Shown: piece by piece, positions 36,801 through 47,937 of the stretch | Position numbering within the stretch: the stretch's first letter is position 1 | How the letters are laid out: each line of letters starts with the position of its first letter | Assembly (NCBI RefSeq): GCF_026745355.1 | Contig: NC_079202.1 | Coordinates: 60,146,622-60,210,621 of the forward strand | Direction of reading: 5' to 3' | DNA: 64,000 nucleotides | Origin: Beta vulgaris subsp. vulgaris | Lineage: Eukaryota > Streptophyta > Magnoliopsida > Caryophyllales > Amaranthaceae | Notes under the pieces: generated by a model | What the model was told of the DNA's origin: nothing | Databases searched by the model: none | The model's input: the letters and a program-made list of their open reading frames with translations, nothing else | Made by a program: the position numbers and the translations under genes

Positions 36801-37719
36801 CACTCTTCCCAGTGAACAACCCCATGAAAATGCAGGGTTTGCTCCACCGTGTGAAGAACAGCTTCTCAAGGATGCAATGTTCACTCCTTCCTATGAAGAA
36901 CAACGTCATGAAGATGCAGGTTCTACAGTCAAAGTGGAGAGGAATGAAGAAGAATTAGATTTTGTGACCAACTCGCCTATAGAGGTCACCAGTGATGACA
37001 GCAATGAGCTAATTGAGGCTGAGGCTTCACGGAACTTCAATAAAGATGATGTGGATCAGCCTAGTGGGAGTTCAGAAGTTGGAAACGAAGACATTGTGGT
37101 TATAGAGCCTGAAAACCATGAGCCACTTGAGATATCTTATAACGAGACACTTAGTGGCCAGGAAGCTGTATCTGTTATAAGCCCCAGAAACATTGAGGAG
37201 CCAGTTGCTGAAGAAGAAACCACCAAGGTGCTTGAATCAATTGGTGAAAGGGAGGTCTCTGCTGTTCAGGTCGAGGAAGCAGTTGAAGTCCCACCTTCAA
37301 AGGAAAATAAAGATAAGAATATCAAGGAGAGCCGAGAATCAAGCAACGTAGCATGTTCCTCGAGGAGTACTATATCACTCGCGGATCCTCATGTTCAGGA
37401 AAATGAAGACGAGATCATTAAGGAGATCCCAGAAATAAGCAATGCGAAACTTCTTGTAGATAGAGCATCAGGACAATCGTTGGAGTGTCAAAAATCAGCT
37501 GTAGCGGGTGAAAAAATCATAGAAGAGTATCAGAAGCTGAGGGAGATGTTGGAAAAGCTACTTGCATCTGGGAAGGAGCAGCAAGAAGCCATATCTAACC
37601 TGAATGGTAAGGTTAAAGGGTTGGAAAGGAAGCTGGCTAAGAGAAAGAAGGTAAAATCAAAATCAGTAAAGCATGCAAGAGTTAAGAGTCTTCCGTCCTT
37701 CATGGGGAAAATTGATTGA
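33900..37719 (+). CDS. BAG6: BAG6-like protein: IQ motif plus BAG domain
   Basis: Coding exons 33900-35771 and 35914-37719 (GT-AG, phase 0) give 1225 aa, against about 1040 in Arabidopsis BAG6. The first ATG of the frame, at 33900, is chosen as start. The N-terminus is rich in Tyr, Pro, His and Cys. Two similar motifs occur, FPYPILWIPP (about 172) and FSWPRIWIPY (about 295). A calmodulin-binding IQ motif (AIILQSACRGYSVRR, about 554-568) is followed by a BAG helix bundle (about 576-652) that the intron splits. A long acidic region of low complexity includes a short internal repeat (912-960, HEDxGFTxP type). A basic coiled coil (about 1165-1215) ends the protein. BAG domains bind the ATPase domain of Hsp70. 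Plant BAG6 binds calmodulin, is heat-induced, and acts in stress-related cell death and autophagy in fungal defence. Function is inferred from the family. Confidence 0.92.
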
Positions 37720-37945
37720 TGTATATGAGGAAGACCGTATCGAAGCACATTGCGTCCTATATGGCTATATATACTCGTGTTTAAGCTGTTGAGTGTGAGT
37801 CTGAGTCTGAGAGTGCTGCAAATGTTGTTGTATATGGAGTGAATGTATATGACTATATGAGTGAACTACAAGGCCTGTAGTAAACTGAAAATGGTTTTGT
37901 CATTAATTACTATTACTAATGAAAGAAGCGAAATCGAGTTTTGCT

Positions 37946-38330
37946 GAGATTTTATGTCGTTGTTCAAGCTGAAGAATTTTGCTTCTTAGAGTCGTTGCAA
38001 GTTAACTTTTTCATACCAAAGGTACGACTGTCCTAACTCCTAACTCCCATGCACACCAAAAGTAACTTACTATAACCTTCTAGGCATTCTAGTGATGTAG
38101 CCGGGTAAGTTACCGTTTATTACATAGAACTGGATTTATGTTATTATTTCTTGTGTTATGCTAAGATTTCTTATCGCTGTTCAAGCTGAAGGATTTTGCT
38201 TCTTAGAGTCGTTGCAAGTTAGTTTTTTCATACCGAAAAGAAGAAGAAGTTAGCTACAAGTAAGATTGTCCTAACTCTCATGCATACCAAAAGTAACACT
38301 ATAACCTTCTAGGCATTCTAGCGATGTGAT
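37946..38330. repeat. Direct duplication (unit about 160 bp) downstream of BAG6
   Basis: The segment containing CTTCTTAGAGTCGTTGCAAG (37981) recurs at 38199, and ATAACCTTCTAGGCATTCTA occurs once per copy as well. The two copies are about 215 bp apart and about 90% alike by eye. The first begins only 230 bp after the BAG6 stop and may overlap its 3' UTR. Confidence 0.8.
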
Positions 38331-38577
38331 AAACGGCGATCCTTACCCCCAGCTATTTCCTTAGCATGTTGTGCATGCCTTACTAGCTAATGTGTTGGTG
38401 TTTCCTACAGGCTAGTAGCCTTGTAGAGGTTAGCCCTTGTGCTAACTTAATTTCCTAATCAAAAAATAAAATAAAATAGTTACACAAGCTCGAGTTATAC
38501 AACCCAAAAGATTGATAATCAATAGGTATTATCATAAGCTTTTGTCGACAATTAAACATCTTATTGCTGTAGCTTGG

Positions 38578-40530
38578 GACGAATATGTGGATGCATTTAC
38601 GTTCACTTCAAAGCAATTTTAGGTTTTACGAGAAATGAACAAATGTGGTGTTTAGAGTTTATTTGAGGAAATGCAAATTGTGCCAAGCACCAGCGCAACA
38701 TTACAAGTCATGTCGGCAGTCCTAAGAATGTTTCGAGAGAAAATATGACTAGCCCGAAGAAGTTCAAAAATGTTCCAAAAACAACCAAAATTGAAGGTTA
38801 TAATACACGCTTTCGGATTTTCTTGGGATCCAAGCTCCGAACGCCACGGGATGCCTCCTAGGGGAATGGGAGGTCATTGCAAAGCAGTCATGTGGCTTGG
38901 AACGAATCTGTAGTTGCCTTTACGTTCATTCCGAGACCATTTTAGGTTTCACAAGAAATTAACAAATGGGGTATTTAGAAGTTTTTTAAGGTAACAAAGA
39001 TGGTATCAAGCACCCGCGCAACGTTACAAGTCACATAAGATTTCATAGGAACCTTTCAGGGGAAAACATGATGAGGTCCGGAAAAGTCCAAAAATTTCCC
39101 AAAAACAACCAAAATTGAAGGTTATAATACACGCTTTCGGACTTTCCCAAGGTCCGGGCTCCGAACACCACGGGATTCCTCATAGGAACATGGGAGGTCA
39201 TTAGAAATGAGTCATGTGGTTTGGAACGAATCTATGGTTGCATTTACGTTTATTTCAAAGCAATTTTGGGTTTCACGAAAAATGAAAAAATGGGGTGTTC
39301 AGAGATTTTTCGAGGAAACGCAAATTGTGCTAAGCACCAGCGCAACGTTACAAGTCACGTCGGCGCTCCTAGGAATGTTTCTAAAGTAAATATGACCAAG
39401 TCCGGAAAAGTCCAAAAATGTCCTAAAAACAGCCAAAATTGAAGGTTATAATACACGTTTTCTGATTTTCCCAGGGTCCAAGCTCCAAACGCCACGGGAT
39501 GTCTCCTAGGGCCATGGGAGGTCATTGTAAATGAGTCATGTGGCTTGGAATGAATATGGGAATGCTTCTACGTTTATTTCGAGACAATTTTTGGTTTCAC
39601 GAGAAATGAACATATGTGTTGTTTAGAGGCTTTTCGAGGCAATGGAAATGATGTCAGCACTCATATGAATGATTGGGGAGAAAATATGATAAGGTCCGAT
39701 AAAGTCCAAAAATGTCCAAAAAACAACTAAAATTGAAGGTTATAATACACGCTTTCAGACTTTTCAGGGGTCCGAGCTCCGAATGCCACGGGATGCCTCT
39801 TAAGGACATTATAGGTTATTGGAAATGAGTTATGTGGCTTGAAACGAATATGTGGATGCCTTTACGTTGATTTCGAGGCAATTTGGGTTTCACGAGAAAT
39901 GAACAAATGAGGTATTGGAGGCTTTTCAAGGCAATGAAAATTGTGCCAGGACCCGTGCAACGTTACAAGTCACGTCGGCACCCCTAGGACTGTTTCAGAA
40001 GAAAATATGACCAGACTCGAAAAAGTCAAAAATGTCCCAAAAACAGCCAAAATTGAAGGTTATAATACACGTTTTTCGGACTTTTTCGGAGCCCGAGCTC
40101 CAAACAACACGGGATGCCTCCTAGGGCCATGGGAGGTCGTTGGAAAAGAGTCATGTGGCTTGGAACGAATATGGATGCCTTTACGCTCATTGCGAGGCAA
40201 TTTTAAGTTTCAAGAGAAATGAACAAATGAGGTTTTTAGAGGCTTTTCGAGGCAATACAAATGGTGCCAAGTACCCCGACAACATTACAACCCACATCGG
40301 CCTTCCTAGGAACGTTTCAGGAGAAAATATGACCATGGCCGGAAAATCCAAAAATGTCCGAAAATTGCCAAAATTGAAGGTTATAATACATATTTTCGGA
40401 CTTTCTTGGGGTTCGAGCTCCGAATGCCACAGAATTCCCCCGAGGGACATGGTAGGTCATTGGAAAGGAGTCATGTGGCTTGGAACGATTATGTGGATGT
40501 CTTTTCATTCATCTCGAGGGGAATTGAGTT
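38578..40530. repeat. Six-copy tandem array, unit about 320 bp
   Basis: The motif TTGAAGGTTATAATACA starts at 38791, 39115, 39439, 39733, 40053 and 40374, giving spacings of 324, 324, 294, 320 and 321. Other unit landmarks are CTCCGAACGCCACGGGATGC, GTCATGTGGCTTGGAACGAA and TTTCACGAGAAATGAACAAA. One unit has lost about 30 bp. Open frames run through it by chance, and none is conserved between units. It resembles a small satellite-type array or the inner repeats of a transposon. Confidence 0.9.
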
Positions 40531-41704
40531 TTCTGGATTTGTGCTTGAATAATATTCTGAGAACAACGAAAAATGAAGCTGAAGGGGTAGTGAAGTTTAG
40601 GAGAGAGATAGAGGAAAAAGATGGAGAAGTGGAGTTTTTAAGAGATATTGAAAATGGATTGATGAGAGACATGAGCATGAAAAGATATAAAGAAGATGAA
40701 GATGGGAGGACAAATAAAAGCATATAGGTGGAATGAGAGAGAGAAGATTGAAGGTTTAGGATGTCATCAATGGAGGATGGTGGAAGAAGAGATGAAAAAG
40801 ATGGAGAGGAGAGAGAGAAAAAAAACCTATTGGTGTTAAGTATTCATCCTTAGTAAGGGTATTTTAAGCACAAAGTCAAAGTTTAGGGGTATCTGAGAAA
40901 TTCTCCAAATGTAAGGAGCAATTTCAAAATTACTTCAAAACTCAAAAGTACGTGAGAAAAATTTCCAATGTTAAAACATGAGCGGATCCAAAATGAATTC
41001 GGAAAGCAATAACTAAATTTCCTAGTTACACTACTATCCTGCATTGTAGCGAACTTGATAAATAACTTCCTTAATTAGTTAAAATGTCGTTAGAATGCTC
41101 ACAAAGTCTCGAGTTCAAATCTCTTAATCTCCGCTGCTTTCCAGTCTCTATCTTTCAATACATAATATTTTTAGCAATGTCAACATTGTATATATCTTTT
41201 ATTTTATTTTATTTTTGTAAAAAAGAGTTATTTGCTTATTTTTAATATTTCAGTGTTTGTATATAAAAATTTGTCACTAGAGAAATATACAAAATAAAAA
41301 CTAATTTGTCCCACATAATACAAAATGTGGTCCATTATTACTTTATACGTCATATTTCTTATATTTTTTTAATTGGAATATTGGAGCATGACACAAGAAT
41401 TTGAAGATAAAAAAGATACAAATTGAAGAGATATTTATGTCATAATCTTTTTGAATTCGTCTCACTATAATTTGAGAAAATCAATTTTACATAATGTTTA
41501 CTAATAACTCAACTTAACCAAAAAAAATTGGTCAAAAATGTATATTGAAAAATGTGGACAATCAAACCGGCAAGATAAAAGAAACTGTTGGAGGAAGTAC
41601 TTACTTCTTTGGTATTTTATCTATTGCAACAATAGAATTTTGACGTTATTCACCCACTACCTTTATTCATTATCTATTGTGATATTTATGCGAGTAAAAA
41701 TATA
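40531..41704. other. Spacer with a purine-rich tract
   Basis: The stretch 40590-40830 is strongly purine-rich (GA tracts such as GGAGAGGAGAGAGAG) directly after the tandem array and may belong to the same element. The rest is AT-rich. No gene is seen. Confidence 0.4.
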
Positions 41705-41953
41705 CTCCCTCACTTTTTTTTATTTGCTAGATTGTTACTTTGGGAATGAAGCCACTAACTTTGACCGATTATTTTGATTATTTTATAGGTGAAAAAATAG
41801 TCATGTGTGATCTTGTTAAATTCGTCTCAACGTGTAGTTTCATAATATCAATTTTTTTTTATTTAAACGAAATAAGAGATATTAAGGGTTAGATAATGCC
41901 TTAAAAACCGTACACAACAATGTAGCAAATAATAAAAAAAGAAGCAGAGGTAG
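41705..41953. mobile_element. Stowaway-like MITE, about 250 bp
   Basis: The left end CTCCCTCACTTTTTTTTATT and right end AATAAAAAAAGAAGCAGAGG are inverted, with TA or TAG flanks. The inner core atagtcatgtgtgatcttgt matches the other Stowaway-like copies of the window. Confidence 0.7.
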
Positions 41954-42210
41954 TAGTCATGTGAGATCTTGTTAAATTCGTCTCGATATGTATTTTGATA
42001 ATTTTCACTAAAAAATAATGAACGATGTTAATAGTTAAAATTGTTCATTGGCAAGCAAGCAAGCCCATGTGCCCCTGGTACTAAATGCGGACTCCGAAGC
42101 AATGGTACATAAAGCCGGTTTAGCAAATACATCCCAAGCCATAAGTTGAAGGATGGAATGTGTCTTAGTTGTATCTTTTCATCACCAACCCAAACCGCAA
42201 ACACCTCTAA

Positions 42211-42400
42211 GAGTATGTTCTCTTCGACATAAAATAGTTGAAGTAAACTGAACTGAAATATATAGTGATATGTGAGAATAAAAGTATTGTCCAAAGTTGA
42301 ACTGAACTGAAATAAATAGTGATATGTCATATGTGAGAGCAAAAGTATTATCGAGTAGAATTGAATTGAACTGAAAATAATAAGTTGGGGATAACAGAAT
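42211..42400. mobile_element. ACTGAACTGA-type MITE, degraded
   Basis: It starts GAGTATGTTCTCTTCGAC and ends TAAGTTGGGGATAACAGA, like the better copy at 45418-45651, with AACTGAACTGAA repeats between. It lies about 370 bp upstream of the C2-protein gene. Confidence 0.6.
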
Positions 42401-42776
42401 TACAGATCCAAGCCGCAATAATCATACGCGTAATACAACAGCTAAAAGAATGATTGGAAAAATAACAACTGTCAATTCCCAAAAAAAAACAACCAAATTA
42501 CAGTCTACTGTCCTCTCAAAATTATAAACTCAAAATAAAAAAACGTAAACTTTTATTTAAAACAAAGTCTTTATACTTTACTTATTTACTACTCTCACTC
42601 TCCCCAGTTTTCTGGGTTTCACCATATTGGCTGCGCGGCGTTTCTCACGCCACCTCCTCCGCAGCCACCACCACCACACCACCACCCAAAAAAACACTCT
42701 TCTTTCTCTCTCCTCTTTTTCCCCCACATTTCTTTTCTTTTCTTTTCTTGTTCTTTCAAGAACATTCTAGAAAGAA

Positions 42777-43592
42777 ATGAAATCTTCTCCACACCTTCCA
42801 CCACCATCACCATCACCATCAACTGGGACCCACCTTCTGGAGATCAACTTAATCTCTGCACAAAACCTTAAACCTCCTTCAACTAATCTCCGACGCCTCC
42901 AAACTTACGCCGTCGCTTACATTAACCCCTCTCGCAAGCTTCGAACTCGCGTCGATCGTCTAGGCGCTGAAAACCCTACTTGGAACGACAAATTCATTTT
43001 CAGAATTTCCGACGCTTTTCTCTCCTCTCAAACCTCATCTTTCACCGTCGATATCTTCTCCGTTGGTGTTCTCAAAGACGCTATTCTCGGCTCCGTCAGA
43101 TTCATCCTCAGCAACTGCGTTACTCGCAACTCAATCGGCCTTCCTTCTTGCGTCGCTGTTCAAATTCGACGTCCTTCTGGAAGGTTCCACGGAGTTTTAA
43201 ACGTCGGTGTTATGGTTATCGACGCTTCGTCAGAATTAGGGTTTTCTCTCGCCGGAATATCGTCGGCGATTGGATATCGTGACTTTATGGGAGAAAGTCT
43301 TTGCCGGGAAAATCATCGGCGTGGTGTTTCCGATCTGAGTTCCGGCAGCGAGTCGTGTGGAGGTGACTCGTTCGATTTCTCCGATGGTACTGAGTCAACC
43401 GCTTCTAACTCGTCTTCTGCTTCTGCGTCGAATGTGTTGAAGGAGTTGAATGGGAGGAGAGAAATGGCGGGAAAAGAGGAAAAAGAGGGAGTTATTCTAT
43501 GTGGTTTAGGGTTTCAGAAGAAGATACAACAATTCAGTCCTCATCGTAATATCAAGGGTTTTGGTTCGTTGGATTTAGACACTGGTAGATGA
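42777..43592 (+). CDS. C2-domain protein (At4g01200-like), intronless
   Basis: A single exon of 271 aa. A proline/serine-rich N-terminus (1-17) is followed by a C2 domain at about 18-150 (LLEINLISAQNLKPP, LQTYAVAYINP, NPTWNDKFIFRI, VDIFSVGVLKDAILGSVRF). The C-terminal third is Ser/Gly-rich with no clear domain. C2 domains usually bind phospholipid membranes, often with calcium. Here the Asp residues expected in loop 1 are missing (SAQNLKPPSTNLRRLQTYAV) and only part of loop 3 is acidic, so calcium-independent binding seems likely (inference). The SRC2-like small C2 proteins are the nearest family I recognise. The CT-rich 5' UTR with CCACCA repeats (42640-42776) fits a plant leader. Confidence 0.9.
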   Translation: MKSSPHLPPPSPSPSTGTHLLEINLISAQNLKPPSTNLRRLQTYAVAYINPSRKLRTRVDRLGAENPTWNDKFIFRISDAFLSSQTSSFTVDIFSVGVLKDAILGSVRFILSNCVTRNSIGLPSCVAVQIRRPSGRFHGVLNVGVMVIDASSELGFSLAGISSAIGYRDFMGESLCRENHRRGVSDLSSGSESCGGDSFDFSDGTESTASNSSSASASNVLKELNGRREMAGKEEKEGVILCGLGFQKKIQQFSPHRNIKGFGSLDLDTGR

Positions 43593-43828
43593 TAGACGGC
43601 TGAGATTGAATCTAGGGTTTTGTTTTTTTGTTTATCATATTCTTGTTGGTTTACTGAATCATTGCTCACATAGGTTGATAATAAGCTTTCCTTATTTTGT
43701 GAATTTTGATTTAGTTAAATATTTTTGTAATGGAGTTTTTGGTTCTATAATTCAATTTCACTATTTTGGAATTACTAATAAAAGTAGTGTATTTGTTCAT
43801 TAACATGTTACATATCATTTTCACTAAT

Positions 43829-43988
43829 TTGCTACCAATATAGTGTTTTTTTTTTATTCATATGAGCCACGAAGGCGGTACAAAGTACAAAGAAGGGAAG
43901 GGGGGTTCGAACCTGTGACCTATCGTTCACAGCACCTCAATCTTAACCACTAGGCCAAGACATCCTTGGTTGCTACCAATATAGTGTT
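43829..43988 (-). mobile_element. tRNA-derived SINE with perfect 19-bp target duplication
   Basis: The duplication TTGCTACCAATATAGTGTT is present at 43829-43847 and 43970-43988. The 122-bp body (43848-43969) read on the minus strand starts CCAAGGATGTC and has a Pol III A box (TGGCCTAGTGG) and a B box (GGTTCGAACCC) about 34 bases apart, ending in an A-rich tail. The identical target copies indicate a fairly recent insertion. It lies about 240 bp after the C2 gene. Confidence 0.93.
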
Positions 43989-45068
43989 GATTGTTAATAG
44001 GAGTATAATAGATATATTACTTGTATGTTGTTATTGTTTGGAACTATGGTGGTGAATTCTTCGAAGCAAATTTTCTTTTCATTTGATTATCGACTTATTG
44101 TTACTAAAGAATTTACTGGAGCCCAAGCTCTCGGTATACTTCCTTTCTATTAATATATCGTTGTACTCTTATTACACAATTACGTCTTTAACTAATAAAA
44201 GTGTCATAATTTCGTATTTCCATAATCTCACCTCTTGTTCTCGCCCTTGGTTTCTCATTTTCTATCTCTACATACGTTTTTTTTTCCTTACACTTCAACC
44301 ACCTCTAATTCTTCACTGAATTTTTTTTTCTTGAATTTAAAATCTTCTAAGCATTTCGACTTTTCATTAATTCCCTCATGTTTTGCAAATTCCGTTGCTA
44401 CACTAATATCAAAGGTATTTAATAGATTATTAAATCACAAGAGATAACCATCTATGAACTTTCATTATATAACTTACTATCATTTTAGATAGTTTATTGA
44501 ATTTTTTGGGGGTTTATAACTATATTTTATTTATAGTAGGTTTCACTTCAAAATTAAATATTTTTGTCTATGGATTGAACAAAATTCAAATATAGGTTTC
44601 TTTTTTGTTAAAGGTCTAAAAGCCTGCAGTCTAAAGTTCAAATTACATGACATACTCCTACTACATAGATTTGGCCCAGCTCAAAATGAAGGCCCATTTT
44701 GGCAGTTCTTTTTTATGATTGATCAATATCTAGGCCCTAAACCTATTCCTCATCTTGCTGGCCGCAATTTGAGCGTCTCAATTCCTAACAGGTCTAGCGG
44801 TCTACTATATAGTTAGAGTTGACAATAACCACAATCAACGGTAAGAAAAAAAAAGTAAGGATGTACGTTTGTGGATATCTTTTGTAATGGTAACACTCCA
44901 CTTCTTTTATGGTGAGGGCCGAGGGGTGGTAACACTCCACTTGATTACACGCTTTCTAATGTAATAATTAGTTATTAGGCTCAGGGTATACTCCGAGTAT
45001 GAAAAAATTCATTTATTAATATAATACTTTATAATAATAACACTAAATACAACTTAGCCTAGTAGTTA
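43989..45068. other. AT-rich spacer without recognisable features
   Basis: No gene or bounded repeat is seen. A phrase GGTAACACTCCACTT is repeated at about 44889 and 44929. Confidence 0.35.
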
Positions 45069-45414
45069 TGGCCCGTTTGGTAGTCGTTAATAAATTACGG
45101 TAATGGGAATGAATTTTAAGTATAGTTTTATTAGGGAAACACCCTTAAAATCTCCATGGGGAGACATATTTTCTCCATGGACAAGCAATCTCACCCCTAA
45201 ACTTGTGTTTTTGTCTCCAAGGGGAAGCAATTTTCATTACCACTCATTACCACCTAACAAGGTGGTATTGGATGGGAATGAAAATTCAAGAAGGAAAGTG
45301 GACACTTTAGGATAAATTAGCATTACCATGGGAATGGACAATGATATATTTCACAAATTTACACACAAATTCATTCCCATTACCATCATTTATGACCAAC
45401 TACCAAACTGACCG
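45069..45414. mobile_element. PIF/Harbinger-type MITE, ends GGCCCGTTTGGTAG
   Basis: The left end GGCCCGTTTGGTAGTCG and right end CTACCAAACTGACCG are inverted, with TAA at the right flank and TAT at the left. Length is about 346 bp. It is an almost complete, uninterrupted copy of the element at 45960-46972, which lies in the opposite orientation. Confidence 0.75.
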
Positions 45415-45417
45415 TAA

Positions 45418-45651
45418 GGGTATGTTCTCTTCGGCATAAAACAACTGAACTGAACTGAATTGAACTGAACAGATCTGATCTGAATTGAACTGAACTGATC
45501 TGAATTGAACTGAACTGAACTGAATTGAACTGAAATGAATAGTGATAGTGAGAGTAAAAGTATTGTCAAGAGCTGAACTGAACTGGTCTGAACCGAACTG
45601 AACTGATCTGAACTGAATTGAACTGAAAATAAGTTGGGGAGAACAGACCCC
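45418..45651. mobile_element. ACTGAACTGA-type MITE, about 235 bp
   Basis: The left end GGGTATGTTCTCTTCGG and right end (reverse complement GGGTCTGTTCTCCCC) are inverted. The interior is nearly all GAACTGAACTGAATTGAAC-type repeats. It abuts the previous MITE. Confidence 0.7.
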
Positions 45652-45959
45652 TAGAACTTTAATATATGTACTTGAGGTCTTGGGATCAAATCTTATACTA
45701 TGCAATTTCTTAATTTTGCGTCATGTGGCACAGTTTCTTATTGTTTTCGCACGCCTTTTAATATATTTGTATAGATTAGTTTTTTTTCTTGAGCGATGTC
45801 TCAGGTCAGTTACAATAGATAAATATGTTATTATTTTTAAATTTCATACTTTATTTTGCTACTTTTCGTATATTTTGTCCATTAAGAAATTCAAAAATTC
45901 TCGTCATGACGTGATAAGTAAAAAAAATGAAAGGTTTGAATTTGAAAACAATACCTTAA

Positions 45960-46972
45960 CGGCCCGTTTGGTAGTTGGTTATAAATGGTGGTAATGGGAA
46001 TGAATTTATGTGTAAATTTGTGAAAAATATCATTGTCCATTACCATGGTAATGCTAATTTATCTTAAAGTGTCCACTTTCCTTCTTGAATTTTCATTCCC
46101 ATCCAATACCACCTTGTAGGGTGGTAATGAGTGGTAATGAAAATTGCTTCCCCTTGGAGACAAAAACACAAGTTTAGGGGTGAGATTGCTTGTCTATGGA
46201 GAAAAAATGGCTCCCTATGGAGATTTTAAGGGTGCTTTCCTAATAAAATTACACTTAATGCTCTGTTTGGAAAACAGAATTTCATTTGAAATTCTGAATT
46301 TGAAGAAATTGTCATGTTTGGATGAAATTGGAATTCCTATTTGGATTTGGAGCAAATACCAACCCATTGAAAAATAAGCATAATGGATGGAATTTCAAAT
46401 CCACTCATAATGTAGAGCATTTGAAATGATAGACAAAGCCTCACCTTCACCCTCTCAAACATCATCTATCAAGTTTCTCTCTCTTCCCGTTTTATTACTT
46501 TGCAATTTTTAGCCACCATTACTGCTGGAATCTCATGCTATCACCTTCAATTTTTTATTCTCATGCTTTTTACTGGTGTTTCTTTCAACATCGTTCGAAA
46601 TCAAATTGTAAGTTGAATGAGTGACAAATGATAAATCTATTGGAAAATCTGGATTCTTCATGCTCGTTTACTTTTTTACCTAACTTACTCAACTATTTTA
46701 GTAGTATCTAACTTAGTCAACTATTTTATCTAACCCAATCAACTTTTAAACATCGTGTCAAATGGGTATGGAATATCTAAAAAAAACGGAGGGAGTATTA
46801 AATTCCATCATTTGATATTCCGATATTTGCCAAACAACATATTTGGATTTCAATGTAAGCATTTCAAAATCTGAAATTGAAATGATGCATTTCAAATGAA
46901 ATACATGATTCCAAACATAACCTAAAATTCATTCCCATTACCGCAATTTATTAACGACTACCAAACGGGCCG
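45960..46972. mobile_element. PIF/Harbinger-type MITE carrying a nested MITE
   Basis: CGGCCCGTTTGGTAG and CTACCAAACGGGCCG are inverted ends, flanked by TAA at 45957-45959 and 46973-46975. Without the nested insertion (46259-46922) and one TAA, the remaining 346 bp is the reverse complement of the copy at 45069-45414. Confidence 0.88.
46259..46922. mobile_element. Nested MITE with TAA target duplication
   Basis: It begins TGCTCTGTTTGGAA and ends TTCCAAACATAACC, and TAA is present at 46256-46258 and 46923-46925. The ends show mirrored ATTTCATTTGAAATTC-type motifs. A Stowaway-type end (ACGGAGGGAGTA, about 46786) inside it hints at a third layer. It is inserted in the MITE at 45960-46972. Confidence 0.82.
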
Positions 46973-46975
46973 TAA

Positions 46976-47583
46976 AAGAAATATGACATCAATATTCTCT
47001 TGTAAGTTATGTAATAAGGGTATTAGAGATGTATATATTTGTTTAAGTTTTTTTTTAGTTAATTATAATTATTACAAGACTTAATCATATTTTATTTAAA
47101 ACATTAGACAACAAAGTCATGTGTATCGATGGTTGAACTCTTACTTTTCATTTTAAAGGTCATGTGTTTGATACCTTGCATTTACACATTTTTTTAAAGT
47201 GATGAGCACACCTAGACATAAAACATTTGCATTAGAAATTTGAGTATAGTGTCACATGGCACATAGACTTTCTTTCCCACTTTGAAAATTCACAGAAGAT
47301 AAAATATAATAACATTTTATATGATTGTTTGATTATATATCTAATATTCCTTCCGTCCCACGATATAATATTTGTTTTTCATTTTTTACGAGAATTAAAG
47401 TAAGTAAAATATGAAATGGTAAACAACTAATGTTATATGAAAAAACTGATTTTAGGAGAGAAAATGCAAAATAATGGGTGAAAGAGCTAATATCCAATGG
47501 AAAAATTGAATGTCCAATGTTTATCATGACTACTTATCTATAAACAGCTAATGTCCAATGTCCTGTTTAAATTTTCGACATTA
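46976..47583. other. AT-rich spacer
   Basis: No gene is seen. One Stowaway-like end (TTCCTTCCGTCCCACG, about 47347) lacks a clear partner. Confidence 0.35.
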
Positions 47584-47937
47584 CTTCCTCCGTCCCATAT
47601 TATAGTGCCTGATTCTATTTTTTCACGTTTATTAAGGTAAATGGAATCTAAGAGAAATGTAAAGAGTGTTTGTGTATTGAAAATAAATGTTATGGGGAAA
47701 AGCTGATTTTAGGAGAGAGAATGACTATAAGTGGTGAAAGAGAATTAAATGCATGACTCATTCAACCTTTGGGTTGAATAAACAAAGCAAAAAACTATTT
47801 TCAAGAAGCAAATAAATAATGGTGGCACAATTTTTCTAGGAAAATCATGGAAATGTGTGGAATAAAAAATAGAAACAAGAATTATATTTTGGGACACCTT
47901 AAAAGGAAAGAAGCACTATAATATGGAACGGAGGGAG
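47584..47937. mobile_element. Stowaway MITE, 354 bp
   Basis: The left end CTTCCTCCGTCCCATATTAT and right end ATAATATGGAACGGAGGGAG are inverted and flanked by TA. No coding potential. Confidence 0.85.

Noticed and set aside
38340..38480. Possible LINE or SINE 3' tail ending in an A-rich stretch
   Set aside because: Suggestive wording (gtgctaacttaatttcctaa then A-rich), but no target duplication and no coding remnant to support it.
38578..40530. CRISPR-like regular repeat array
   Set aside because: Units are contiguous tandem copies of about 320 bp without unique spacers, and the genome is a plant's.
39941..40727. Open frames up to 195 codons in the 320-bp tandem array
   Set aside because: The frame is not conserved from unit to unit and shows no recognisable domain.
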